This document shows, one piece after another, positions 9,291 through 18,247 of a stretch of 64,000 nt of DNA (the stretch's first letter is position 1; every line of letters starts with the position of its first letter). The position numbers and the translations under genes are program-made. The notes beneath the pieces are model-generated. The model had not been told where the DNA came from. It ran no database searches and saw only the letters and a list, made by a program, of their open reading frames with translations. Source of the stretch: an uncultured Clostridia bacterium (GTDB lineage: Bacteria; Bacillota; Clostridia; TANB77; CAG-508); NCBI GenBank assembly GCA_934168365.1, contig CAKPNJ010000005.1, positions 1 to 64,000 of the forward strand. The letters are read 5' to 3'.

Positions 9291-10286
9291 TTGAAAAGAT
9301 ATTTAGCATATATTCTAGTATTTTTAATACTGTGTTTTTCAATTCCAATAATATTTACTGGTAAAGCAAAGCCGACAATTTCAAATAATACAGAAAATAA
9401 TGAAGAACAGCAAACAGTGGCAGACTATGATTACAAAAAATACAACACTGTAAAGCTACTACATACATCAACAAATAAAGTTGAAGAACTAGGTTTAGAT
9501 GAATATTTATATGGAGTAGTAAGCAGTGAAATGCCTGCAAGTTTTGAAAAAGAAGCCTTAAAAGCTCAAGCAGTTGTGGCTAGAACATATACTTTATATA
9601 AAATTACAAATGGAGCAAAAAAACATGGAGATGCAAATATTTGTGATTCTTCTGCTTGTTGCCAAGCTTGGATCTCTAAAGAGAATAGATTAGCAAAATG
9701 GAAAGAAGAAAACAGAACTGAATATTGGAACAAAATTGTAAATGCAGTAAATGAAACCAAAGGTAAAATGATTACATATGAAGGCAAACCAATAAATGCC
9801 TTCTTTCACTCTAATAGTGGTGGATATACAGAAGCGCCTTTAAATGTATGGGGAGGAAGCGGATATCCGTATTTGCAATCAGTTGAAACAGCAGGTGAAG
9901 ATGCATATAGTCAATATTCTTCAAAAGCTACTTTTAGTAAAAAAGAATTTCAAGAGAAAATAAAAAAGGTTCATAGTAACTTCAAAATAGATTTTTCAAA
10001 AGAAGACTGTATAAAGATAAAAGAATATACAGAAGGTAATAGAGTAAAAACAGTACAAATAGGAAATTTAGAATTATCAGGAGTAGAAGTTAGAACTTTA
10101 TTAGGCTTAAGATCTGCAAACTTCAAAGTTACAATTGAAAAAGATAATATCATATTTGAAGTAACAGGCTATGGACATGGTGTTGGAATGAGCCAAACAG
10201 GAGCAGATAGTTTGGCAAAACAAGGTAAAAATTATGAAGAAATAATTCATCATTTTTACACAAATGTAAAAATCCAAGATATTTAA
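9291..10286 (+). CDS. spoIID: Stage II sporulation protein D (SpoIID/LytB family)
   Basis: This is a membrane-anchored lytic transglycosylase of the engulfment machinery (family knowledge). It has 331 residues, a TTG start after AAGGAG, an N-terminal hydrophobic anchor (residues 4-20) and the SpoIID domain. The domain includes LDEYLYGVVSSEMPASFEKEALKAQAVVARTY with the catalytic-region Glu, and GYGHGVGMSQTGA near the C terminus. A short Cys-containing stretch (ICDSSACCQAW) is typical of the clostridial form. It sits 17 nt after sigF and 69 nt before the M23 gene, which suggests a combined engulfment unit. Confidence 0.93.
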   Translation: MKRYLAYILVFLILCFSIPIIFTGKAKPTISNNTENNEEQQTVADYDYKKYNTVKLLHTSTNKVEELGLDEYLYGVVSSEMPASFEKEALKAQAVVARTYTLYKITNGAKKHGDANICDSSACCQAWISKENRLAKWKEENRTEYWNKIVNAVNETKGKMITYEGKPINAFFHSNSGGYTEAPLNVWGGSGYPYLQSVETAGEDAYSQYSSKATFSKKEFQEKIKKVHSNFKIDFSKEDCIKIKEYTEGNRVKTVQIGNLELSGVEVRTLLGLRSANFKVTIEKDNIIFEVTGYGHGVGMSQTGADSLAKQGKNYEEIIHHFYTNVKIQDI

Positions 10287-10355
10287 CATTTTTTGTATAA
10301 ATTTCTCAAACTTGTCAATAATGATACTAAAGAAAAATTAAGGAGGAATTATTTT

Positions 10356-11141
10356 ATGAGAAGAGATTATAGGAGAGGTAGAGAAGATAGAATAGATACT
10401 AAAAAAATGTTATATATCACAGGAACAGTGCTTGCTTTAGCAGTTATTGCATTTGTTATAACTTTTTTTGTTTATGGAAATACATTAAATAAAACTAATG
10501 AGCTTAGCAGAATAAACTCAAATACTTTAGGAACTATTATACCTACAGAAGAAACTAGTACATCTTATGGAAAAACTGTAGACGAGATGCAAAATTCAAC
10601 TGATAACACAGAAAAAGTAGCAGTCAACACAAGCATTATACCGGATGAAGAGAATAACACCAAAAAAGAAGAAAGCAAAACTACAACTAAAAATACTGAG
10701 ACTAAAACTGAAACTAAACCAGAGGTGGTCAAAGATCCAGAATTTAAAATGCCAGTTTCAGGAGAAATAATGAAAGAATTTGCTGATAATAAATTAGTAT
10801 ATTCTAGCACTTTAGATGTTTGGACAACACATAATGGAATTGATATTGCAGCTGACAAAACAACTGTAGTAAAAGCATCAGCAGATGGAACTGTAAAATC
10901 TATAAAAAATGACCCTCGTTATGGAATAACAATTATTGTTGAGCATGTAAATGGATATAAAACAGTATATTCAAATCTTTTATCAACAGAATTTGTTGTA
11001 GAAGGAGAAAAAGTTAAACAAGGACAAAGCATTGGTACAGTAGGAAATTCGGCAGCATTTGAAGTGTCAGACGAACAACATCTTCATTTTGAAATACTAA
11101 AAAATAATGAACAATTAAATCCTGAATTATATTTTAAATAA
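10356..11141 (+). CDS. spoIIQ: M23 peptidase, SpoIIQ-like engulfment protein
   Basis: The protein has 261 residues. It has an Arg/Asp-rich N terminus, one membrane helix at about residues 16-38, a Thr/Lys/Glu-rich linker and a C-terminal LytM/M23 domain. The domain has HNGID (HxxxD) and HLHFE, so both zinc-binding motifs are complete, as in clostridial SpoIIQ and unlike the degenerate Bacillus protein. In the family it pairs with SpoIIIAH across the septal membranes. The ATG at 10356 has AGGAGG upstream. An in-frame GTA-rich extension to 10293 lacks a ribosome site. SpoIIQ identity rests on the spoIID neighbour and the architecture. A general M23 endopeptidase is the alternative. Confidence 0.85.
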   Translation: MRRDYRRGREDRIDTKKMLYITGTVLALAVIAFVITFFVYGNTLNKTNELSRINSNTLGTIIPTEETSTSYGKTVDEMQNSTDNTEKVAVNTSIIPDEENNTKKEESKTTTKNTETKTETKPEVVKDPEFKMPVSGEIMKEFADNKLVYSSTLDVWTTHNGIDIAADKTTVVKASADGTVKSIKNDPRYGITIIVEHVNGYKTVYSNLLSTEFVVEGEKVKQGQSIGTVGNSAAFEVSDEQHLHFEILKNNEQLNPELYFK

Positions 11142-11169
11142 AAAATTCTCAAAAAGGTATTTACAATAT

Positions 11170-11199
11170 TCGACAAAAAATATATTATATAAGCATAAT
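11170..11199 (+). promoter_or_regulatory. Promoter of TM2/DUF2752 pair
   Basis: TCGACA (11170-11175) and CATAAT (11194-11199) are 18 bp apart and lie just upstream of the AGGAGG ribosome site. Confidence 0.5.
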
Positions 11200-11221
11200 A
11201 TATTTTAAGGAGGATGTTCAA

Positions 11222-11434
11222 ATGAAAAGTGAGAAAAATTGGCTAACAACATTGTTACTATGTATATTTCTTGGAGGATTAGGAGTTCACAGATTCTATG
11301 CTGGAAAAATTGGCACAGGAATATTACAATTAATCACAGTAGGTGGATGCGGAATTTGGACTCTAGTTGATCTTATCATGATTATAACAGGAAGCTTCAC
11401 AGACAAAGATGGAAACCCAATCAAAAACGACTAA
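11222..11434 (+). CDS. TM2 domain membrane protein
   Basis: This 70-residue protein consists almost entirely of a TM2 domain. Two membrane helices are joined by a short turn, and the signature GGLGVHRFYAGK is at about residues 19-30, followed by GGCGIWTLVDLI. The start is supported by AAGGAGGATG. It overlaps the next gene by 26 nt, so the two are probably co-translated. TM2 proteins are widespread small integral membrane proteins without an assigned biochemical role in bacteria. Confidence 0.9.
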   Translation: MKSEKNWLTTLLLCIFLGGLGVHRFYAGKIGTGILQLITVGGCGIWTLVDLIMIITGSFTDKDGNPIKND

Positions 11435-11714
11435 GATTATTTTATTTATTATAGCTAATATTATCCTTTTAACAGCTTTATATATAATACCAACTAATAG
11501 TACACTATTAGAAAATTTATGTATATATAAACTAATATTAGGAAAAGAATGTTGGAATTGTGGGATGACCAGAGCGTTTTTAGCAATGCTTCATTTAGAC
11601 TTCAATACGGCATTAAGTTATAATAATAAAGTAGTAATAGTGTTTCCAATGGCAATAGTAATATACTTAAATACATGGTATAAATACATTAAAAAAGGGC
11701 AAGAGCAAAATTAG
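11409..11714 (+). CDS. DUF2752 membrane protein
   Basis: The protein has 101 residues with two predicted helices. The DUF2752 signature CWNCGMTRAF is at about residues 46-55, between the helices. Its first codons overlap the end of the TM2 gene in another frame, without a clear ribosome site, suggesting translational coupling. TM2 and DUF2752 proteins often occur side by side in Firmicutes and Bacteroidetes. The function is unknown. A terminator follows. Confidence 0.85.
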   Translation: METQSKTTKIILFIIANIILLTALYIIPTNSTLLENLCIYKLILGKECWNCGMTRAFLAMLHLDFNTALSYNNKVVIVFPMAIVIYLNTWYKYIKKGQEQN

Positions 11715-11733
11715 TTTTAATTTTGCTCTTTTA
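11702..11733 (+). terminator. Terminator after DUF2752 gene
   Basis: The arms AGAGCAAAATTA and TAATTTTGCTCT (around 11702-11729) are followed by TTTT. The stop codon lies within the stem. Confidence 0.85.
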
Positions 11734-11787
11734 CTTTGAAAAAATATATGATAAAATTTATAAAGTCAAGAAAGGAATCAAATATAA

Positions 11788-12588
11788 ATGAGTAAAGAAA
11801 AGCATGGTAAAAAATCTGTTAAAACAAAAGCAGTTTTAATAGTTATATTTTCAATTATCTTAATAGGTTCTATAGGATATTTAACATATCACCTTTATCA
11901 ACAATGGAGCCAGAAGCAAGATACAGATAGTATAGCAAGTGATATAGAGAATGCAGTTGAAACTGCAAAAGATAAAAATGGAAAAGAAGCAGCTAAAAAG
12001 GTAATGCTAGAAAAACTTGCTGAACTAAAAAAAGAAAACAATGATATAATTGGTTGGTTAAAAATAGTAGACACAAACATCAATTATCCAGTAGTACAGA
12101 CAGACAATAATGACTATTACATAAATCATAATTTTAAGAAAAAAAGCAATGAATTAGGAAGTATCTTTTTAGATAAAGATTGTAGCATAGAAAAACCAAC
12201 AGCTAATTTTTTGATTTATGGACACAGAAGCGAAGGTGGGCAAATGTTTGAAACACTAACAAAGTACAAGAAAGAGAGCTTTTATAAAGACCACAAAACA
12301 TTTGAATTTTCAACCTTAAATGAAGTTAGCACATATCAAATAATTGCAGTATTCCAATCACAAGTATATTATAAAAATCAAGATGTCTTTAAATACTATT
12401 TCTTTAAAGACGCTAAAAATGAAACAGAATTTGATAACTACATAAAAAACATAAAGAAATTATCAATGTATAAAATAGAAGATACAGCTACATATGGAGA
12501 CCAACTAATTACGCTATCTACTTGTGACTATCATGTGGAAGATGGCAGATTTGCAGTAGTAGCAAAAAAGATTACTAATATTGATTAA
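11788..12588 (+). CDS. srtB: Class B sortase
   Basis: This membrane-anchored transpeptidase has 266 residues, with an N-terminal helix at about residues 11-33 and then the sortase fold. The catalytic triad is visible: His in IYGHRSEGG, Cys in TLSTCDY and Arg in GRFAVVAKK. The insert between these motifs and the C-terminal position fit class B. In the family it attaches secreted proteins carrying a C-terminal sorting motif to the peptide stem. No substrate with such a motif is encoded in the visible window; the vWA protein at the left edge lacks one. ATG follows GAAAGG. Confidence 0.93.
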   Translation: MSKEKHGKKSVKTKAVLIVIFSIILIGSIGYLTYHLYQQWSQKQDTDSIASDIENAVETAKDKNGKEAAKKVMLEKLAELKKENNDIIGWLKIVDTNINYPVVQTDNNDYYINHNFKKKSNELGSIFLDKDCSIEKPTANFLIYGHRSEGGQMFETLTKYKKESFYKDHKTFEFSTLNEVSTYQIIAVFQSQVYYKNQDVFKYYFFKDAKNETEFDNYIKNIKKLSMYKIEDTATYGDQLITLSTCDYHVEDGRFAVVAKKITNID

Positions 12589-12613
12589 AAATGTAAAATT
12601 TTAGGATGTTCGC

Positions 12614-12642
12614 TAGACAAAGCGGTAAAAATGCACTATAAT
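12614..12642 (+). promoter_or_regulatory. Promoter of addA
   Basis: TAGACA (12614-12619) and TATAAT (12637-12642) are separated by 17 bp, 70 nt before the addA start. Confidence 0.7.
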
Positions 12643-12715
12643 ACACAGATTATGCAAATTTGTCAAATGATTTTACAGATTTATAAATTAAGATATAACC
12701 AAAAGGAGAAAAAAA

Positions 12716-15700
12716 GTGGCAGAAGTTAAATGGACTAATGAACAATTACAAGCAATACAAGAAAAAGATTCAAACATATTAGTAGCTGCTGCAGCAGGTA
12801 GTGGTAAAACTGCTGTGCTTGTAGAGCGTATTATTCATAGAATAATTGATGAGCAAATGGATATTGACAAAATATTAGTTGTAACATTTACAAATGCAGC
12901 AGCTAGTGAAATGCGTGAAAGAATACTAGAAGCAATATACAAAAAGTTAGAAGAAAATACTGAAAATGTTCATTTACAAAGACAAATAATACTTTTAAAT
13001 AAAGCAAGTATATGTACAATACACTCTTTTTGCTTAGACGTTATTCATAATCATTTTTATGAAATTGATTTACCAAGCAATTTTAAAATCGCAGATACAG
13101 CTGAAATAGACCTTCTTAAACAAGAAGTATTAGATGATTTATTTGAGCAAAAATATACTGAAAATGATAAAGACTTTATAGAACTTTTAGAAAATTATAC
13201 AAATTATCGTGGAGATGAAGCTTTACAAGAATTAGTATTAAAAATATACAAATTTATACAAAGTAGTCCATTTCCAATAAAGTGGTTACAAGAAAAATTA
13301 GAATTATTAAAAATAGAAGATAAAGACATATCTCAAACAATATGGGGAAACCTTATAATTCAAACAGTAGAAGATGATATACAAGAGAGTATTATGCAAC
13401 TTGAAACTATTAAATCTAAAATGGCTTTATACCCTGAAATGACAAAATTTTATCAAAAAATATGTGAGGACTTAATAATTCTTAAAGACTTACAAAATTA
13501 TAACTCATGGGATGAGCTATATATAAAATTATTAAATTTCAACTTTAGTAATTGGCCAGTTGACAAAAAAGTAACAAATGACTTGAAAGAAGATTCAAAA
13601 GAAATAAGAAATAAAGTAAAAAAACACATCAAAGAAAAAACAGCAAAACTATTAAGCTGTTCACAGGAACAAGCAGTAAAAGATTTGAGAATTATTACTC
13701 CAATACTAGAAAAACTTGCGAATTTAGTAACAGAGTTTACTAAAAATTTTGCAGAAAAAAAGAAAGAAAAAAATTGTATTGATTTTAATGATATAGAACA
13801 CTTTGCATTAAAAATATTATTAGATGAGAATAATAACCCAACAGAAGTTGCGAAAAAATATAAAGAAAAATTTGAAGAAATTGCAATTGACGAATATCAA
13901 GATAGTAACTTAGTACAAGAGGCTATATTAACCAGCATTTCCAAAGGCAACAACATTTTTATGGTAGGAGATGTTAAACAAAGTATATATAAATTTAGAC
14001 AAGCAAGGCCAGAACTATTTTTACAAAAATATGATGAATACAAAAATAAAGAAGAAAAGACACAAGAAGATAATTTAAAAATACAGCTATTTCGTAATTT
14101 TAGAAGTAGGCAAAACATATTAAATATTACTAACCTAGTATTTGAATCAATAATGAGCAAAGAATTAGGAGATATAAATTACAACGAAAACGAATACTTG
14201 AACTATGGAGCAAATTACCCAGAACCAGAAGAAATAAAAAATTATGCAGGTATTGCTGAGTTAGATATTATAGATTTAAAAGAAGATGAATCAATTACAG
14301 CTTTTGAAGGTGAAGAAGACGAAGAGGAACAAGAAAGAGTTGAAGATGATGTATTAGAGGCTAAGTTTGTAGCAAACAAAATACAAGAATTATTAAATAG
14401 TGATTATATGGTATTCGACAAAAAACAAGGCTACAGAAAAATTAGACCAAAAGATATTGTAATTTTACTAAGAGCAACATCAAATTTATCTCCAATATAT
14501 GAAAAAGAACTATCTGGTTTGGAATTACCAGTATTTAGCGATACATCAGGAACATACTTAGATACAGTAGAAATACAAACAATATTATCAGTATTAAAAA
14601 TTATTGATAACCCATTACAAGACATTCCACTTGTAGTAGTATTAAGGTCATCAATTTGCAATTTTACAGATAATGATTTAATTACAATAAGATTAACAGA
14701 TAGAAATTGTAATTTTTATGAAGCTTTAATAAAAACAAGGCTAATATGTGATGGAGATTTGAAAGATAAAATAGAAAGCTTTTTAGAAAAACTTGAAAAG
14801 TGGAAAAGCATATCACAATATATGCCTTTAGATGAATTTATATGGCAAATATATTTAGATACAGGCTACTACCAATATGTTGGACTACTTCCAAATGGAG
14901 CAATGAGACAAGCAAACCTTAAAACATTATTTGAAAAAGCTAAACAATATGAAAAAGCAAGTTTTAAAGGTCTATTCAATTTTATACAATTTATAGATAA
15001 ACTAAAAAAACAAAATGGAGATTTGGCTTCAGCAAAACTTATTGGAGAAAATGAAGATGTAATTAGAATCATGAGTATTCACAAAAGTAAAGGACTAGAA
15101 TTTCCAGTTGTATTTTTGTGTAACTCTCATAAAAAGTTTAATATGCAAGATTTAAATGATAATATTTTGTTACATCAAGATATCGGATTTGGTCCAACAA
15201 TTATGGATACAACTAGAAAAATTAAGTATTCTAGTATAGCCAAAGATGCAATTAAATTAAAAATGAAACAGGAAACACTTTCAGAAGAACAAAGAATTTT
15301 ATATGTTGCATTAACAAGAGCAAAAGAAAAACTATATATTACAGGAAGAAGTAAAGATTTTACTAAATATGTTCAAGATAAAAATAAAGTACTTGAAATG
15401 TATGAAAGTGAAAACATAAAACTAGATGCTAAACTTATGAAAAAAGCCAATTCATATTTAGATTGGATTATGTATGTGTATTTATTTAATCAAGGAAGAA
15501 CAATTACACTAAAAGGAGAACAATATAAATTAAGTGATATTATAACTTTAAATGTAAGTAATAAAAAAGACTTATTAAAAACTTTAGCAAAAGAAGAAGT
15601 AGTTGAGCAAATTGATTTAAAAGAAAAGATAGAACAAATACTAAAAAATAAATCAGATGAAGAAAATAAAAAATCAGAACAAGCATTAGAAGAATTACTA

Positions 15701-16393
15701 GAATGGAAATATGACTATATTGTAGACACAACACTTCCTACTAAATCATCTGTTACAAAAATTAAGCAAGAAAAAATCAAATTAGAAGAAATACTAAAAG
15801 GAATAGAAAGTGAAGAAGTAGAATACAAAAAATCATATACACCAAAATTCATGCAAGAAGATAAAAAAATATCAAGTGCAGAAAAAGGTACTTTAGTACA
15901 TTTATGTATTCAAAGATTAGATGAGAAAAAAGACTATGAGTTAAAAGATATCCAGAATATGATACTTAACTTAGTTGAAAAAGAAATAATTACACAAAAT
16001 GAAGCAGATGCAATTGATGTAAATTTAATTTATCAATATACAAAATCACAATTATTCGAAGAATTAAGACAAGCAAAAGAAGTACATAAAGAGCAACCAT
16101 TTTATATAAACATACCTGCAAAAGATGTTGTAAGTGAAGCGGAAAATTCAAAGAAAAACATTTTGGTACAAGGTATTATAGACTTATATTATATTGATAA
16201 AAACGATAATTTAGTGTTAATTGATTTTAAAACAGATTACATTTCAAATGAACCAAACGCAAAAGAAAAAATACTTGATAAATACAAAGTACAATTAGAA
16301 ATATATAAGACAGCACTAGAACAAGCACTAGGCAGAAAAGTCAACAAAACAGCCATATGCCTAGTAAAAGACAAATATCTTTTACTAGAATAA
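12716..16393 (+). CDS. addA: ATP-dependent helicase/nuclease subunit A
   Basis: AddA is the UvrD-type helicase and nuclease subunit of the Firmicute RecBCD analogue that processes double-strand breaks. It has 1225 residues, close to the usual ~1240. The Q motif and Walker A (AAAGSGKT, about residues 25-32) are at the N terminus. Walker B is IDEYQDSN near 390, and the helicase motif YVALTRAKEKLYITG follows. The C-terminal RecB-type nuclease domain is near 1155-1175 (GIIDLYY, IDFKTDY). The start is GTG after AAAAGGAG. The partner addB, normally directly upstream, is not present here. Confidence 0.96.
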   Translation: MAEVKWTNEQLQAIQEKDSNILVAAAAGSGKTAVLVERIIHRIIDEQMDIDKILVVTFTNAAASEMRERILEAIYKKLEENTENVHLQRQIILLNKASICTIHSFCLDVIHNHFYEIDLPSNFKIADTAEIDLLKQEVLDDLFEQKYTENDKDFIELLENYTNYRGDEALQELVLKIYKFIQSSPFPIKWLQEKLELLKIEDKDISQTIWGNLIIQTVEDDIQESIMQLETIKSKMALYPEMTKFYQKICEDLIILKDLQNYNSWDELYIKLLNFNFSNWPVDKKVTNDLKEDSKEIRNKVKKHIKEKTAKLLSCSQEQAVKDLRIITPILEKLANLVTEFTKNFAEKKKEKNCIDFNDIEHFALKILLDENNNPTEVAKKYKEKFEEIAIDEYQDSNLVQEAILTSISKGNNIFMVGDVKQSIYKFRQARPELFLQKYDEYKNKEEKTQEDNLKIQLFRNFRSRQNILNITNLVFESIMSKELGDINYNENEYLNYGANYPEPEEIKNYAGIAELDIIDLKEDESITAFEGEEDEEEQERVEDDVLEAKFVANKIQELLNSDYMVFDKKQGYRKIRPKDIVILLRATSNLSPIYEKELSGLELPVFSDTSGTYLDTVEIQTILSVLKIIDNPLQDIPLVVVLRSSICNFTDNDLITIRLTDRNCNFYEALIKTRLICDGDLKDKIESFLEKLEKWKSISQYMPLDEFIWQIYLDTGYYQYVGLLPNGAMRQANLKTLFEKAKQYEKASFKGLFNFIQFIDKLKKQNGDLASAKLIGENEDVIRIMSIHKSKGLEFPVVFLCNSHKKFNMQDLNDNILLHQDIGFGPTIMDTTRKIKYSSIAKDAIKLKMKQETLSEEQRILYVALTRAKEKLYITGRSKDFTKYVQDKNKVLEMYESENIKLDAKLMKKANSYLDWIMYVYLFNQGRTITLKGEQYKLSDIITLNVSNKKDLLKTLAKEEVVEQIDLKEKIEQILKNKSDEENKKSEQALEELLEWKYDYIVDTTLPTKSSVTKIKQEKIKLEEILKGIESEEVEYKKSYTPKFMQEDKKISSAEKGTLVHLCIQRLDEKKDYELKDIQNMILNLVEKEIITQNEADAIDVNLIYQYTKSQLFEELRQAKEVHKEQPFYINIPAKDVVSEAENSKKNILVQGIIDLYYIDKNDNLVLIDFKTDYISNEPNAKEKILDKYKVQLEIYKTALEQALGRKVNKTAICLVKDKYLLLE

Positions 16394-16433
16394 TGAAAGG
16401 CAGAAAAAAATCACTAAAAATTAAATAAAAGTA

Positions 16434-16462
16434 TTGAAAACTAGAAGCTGTTATAGTATTAT
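16434..16462 (+). promoter_or_regulatory. Promoter upstream of 40-codon ORF
   Basis: TTGAAA (16434-16439) and TATTAT (16457-16462) are separated by 17 bp. Confidence 0.55.
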
Positions 16463-16507
16463 TATTGCATAATAAATCAAAAGAAGAATAAGAAAGAGGC
16501 ACAAAAT

Positions 16508-16630
16508 ATGAAAGAAGCTAAAACCTTTACAGGAGTAGAGAGAGCCACAACATTAACAAATAGAAGCCAAGATAAGAAATTAGCTTTATTAAGCATATTT
16601 AGGACAGATATTAAATATGAAAATATTTAG
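16508..16630 (+). CDS. Possible 40-residue peptide
   Basis: A short frame (begins MKEAKTFTGVERATTL, ends DIKYENI) is preceded by AAGAGG at suitable spacing and by a good promoter 46 nt upstream. It is polar, without a membrane helix. It occupies part of the 347-nt gap between addA and the pilin-like gene. It could be a small protein or a leader peptide. I recognise no family, and coding status rests only on promoter, ribosome site and frame. Confidence 0.4.
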   Translation: MKEAKTFTGVERATTLTNRSQDKKLALLSIFRTDIKYENI

Positions 16631-16740
16631 TACCTGTCTTTTTGGCGTGCAAAAATAAAAGAAGTTAATAAAAAAATATATAAAAGTGAAAAAATTAAAA
16701 GAAAGGGCATGAAAAAATCATACAAAAGGTGAAAAGAAAA

Positions 16741-17991
16741 ATGAAAAACAAAAGAATTTTAAAGGAAAGAGGTATTACTCTAATAGCATTAGTAGTAACA
16801 ATTGTAGTCTTACTAATATTAGCAGGAGTAACAATCAACGCAGTATTCAGCGACAGTGGAATAATAAAAAAAGCACAAGATGCCCAAAACAAAATGGACC
16901 AAGCAACACAAAATGACTTAGACTCAATAGACGGTTTAAGCAATTGGATAGACAGTAAAACAAATGGAAACACAGGTGGAGATGATAATACAACAGTAAA
17001 AATCTCAACATTAGTAGGAAAAAGCGCAGTAACAAAAAACACAAAAGCAGAAGATGCATATGGAAATAAAATAACAATACCAAAAGGATTTAAAGTATTA
17101 GCAAATGGAACATCAACAGAGTCAGCAAGTTATACTTATAGTGGGAATAATATACCAGCAGTACAAGATGGAATAGTAATAGAAAATGGAACAGACGGAA
17201 ATCAATTTGTATGGGTTCCGGTAGGAACAATAAAAAATAAAGATGGTTCAACAAATACAATAACACTTGGAAGATATGAGTTTGACAGCAGCACGGGAGC
17301 ACTAAAATCAAACACACCAGTACAAGTTGCATCAGTAGAAAATTGTACACAAGAAGTTACAATAAATACTTATTATAAAGAATTAAGCGCATCAAGAATT
17401 TCAAGTAGTTCATCAGAAAACACAACAGCAAGAAATCTAAAAGAATTTATATCAACAACTTTAGCAAATGGAGGATATTATATAGCAAGGTTTGAGGCCA
17501 GTAAAAATACAACAACAAACAAAGTAGAATCAAAATATAATCAAACAGCTTTAACGGATATAACACAACCAGATGCAGCAAAAGCAGCAAGAGAAATGTA
17601 TGGAGAAGTAAAAGAAAATAATGAATTAGTATACGCAAGTGATTTAGCAAATAGTTATGCATGGGATACAGCGATAATATTTATACAAACATATGGAACA
17701 GGGGCAGATGCAAGTAGTTATGCCAGTAAAAATAAAAGTACATTACATGCAAAAACAGGTATAAATCCTGACAAATATTGTAATATATGTGACATGTCAG
17801 GAAATGTATGGGAATGGACAACAGAATATTCTACTGGTTATAGTAATAGCTCTTATCATTGCACTTATCGTGGAGGATATTTTGAACACTCTAGAGATGG
17901 CGCGGCTGGTGATTATACTTCCAAGCGTCAAGAAGGATCGGGAAATTATGCACAGGAGCATAGTCTACGTCTACTACTTTATGTAAAATAG
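16741..17991 (+). CDS. Pilin-like N terminus fused to an FGE/C-type-lectin-fold domain
   Basis: The protein has about 416 residues. A short basic leader ends in KERG, followed by a pilin-like hydrophobic helix (ITLIALVVTIVVLLILAG). It lacks the usual glutamate at +5. A coiled linker follows. From about residue 120 to the end lies an FGE-sulfatase-type domain: FVWVPVG, then near the C terminus CDMSGNVWEWT, YRGGYF and LRLLLYVK. The FGE catalytic cysteines are not evident, so a binding or lectin-like role is more likely than sulfatase maturation. The ATG at 16741 has AAAGGTG upstream; GTG at 16729 is an alternative. The last ~170 nt have different codon use (CGT for Arg, GCG for Ala). Confidence 0.8.
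   Translation: MKNKRILKERGITLIALVVTIVVLLILAGVTINAVFSDSGIIKKAQDAQNKMDQATQNDLDSIDGLSNWIDSKTNGNTGGDDNTTVKISTLVGKSAVTKNTKAEDAYGNKITIPKGFKVLANGTSTESASYTYSGNNIPAVQDGIVIENGTDGNQFVWVPVGTIKNKDGSTNTITLGRYEFDSSTGALKSNTPVQVASVENCTQEVTINTYYKELSASRISSSSSENTTARNLKEFISTTLANGGYYIARFEASKNTTTNKVESKYNQTALTDITQPDAAKAAREMYGEVKENNELVYASDLANSYAWDTAIIFIQTYGTGADASSYASKNKSTLHAKTGINPDKYCNICDMSGNVWEWTTEYSTGYSNSSYHCTYRGGYFEHSRDGAAGDYTSKRQEGSGNYAQEHSLRLLLYVK
17820..17985 (+). other. Candidate hypervariable 3' segment of the FGE-fold gene
   Basis: This segment codes for the residues after GNVWEW. It uses CGT three times, along with GCG and TCG, while the rest of the gene uses AGA and GCA almost exclusively. In diversity-generating retroelement targets, the variable repeat sits at the same place in the same fold. 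No reverse transcriptase or template repeat was found in the window, so this is an inference from position and composition. Confidence 0.35.
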
Positions 17992-18089
17992 CATGAGAAT
18001 GTTGTAATAGATTTTGGATCAAAAAGAGAGTGTAATGAATTTTGTGTAAAAAATAAATATTCAAAAAATACTTCCGAATCTTAAAATTT

Positions 18090-18136
18090 AACTGTGTAAA
18101 TTCAAAAATTAAAAATTTGAATTTATACAGTTTTTT
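18090..18136 (+). terminator. Terminator before dnaE
   Basis: A long stem (AACTGTGTAAATTCAAA with TTTGAATTTATACAGTT, 18090-18106 and 18116-18132) ends in a T run. The 256-nt gap around it (17992-18247) contains no further gene. A TATAAT at 18201-18206 may be the dnaE -10 box, with only a weak -35. Confidence 0.85.
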
Positions 18137-18247
18137 CTTGTGAAAAAATAGTCCAAAATAAAAAAACCTTAATTAAGTAGAAAAATTATAAATTATGTTA
18201 TATAATAAGAACGCAATATTCAAACTTAGAAGGAGAAATAAAATAAT

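Noticed and set aside
10295..10329. Sigma-F-like promoter before the SpoIIQ-type gene (GTATA ... TGATACTA)
   Set aside because: The two parts partly resemble the consensus but the spacing is about 20 nt instead of ~15 and the GG of the -10 is missing.
17789..17986. 65-codon overlapping + frame at the end of the FGE-fold gene
   Set aside because: No ribosome site or homology; frame is a by-product of the composition shift in that segment.
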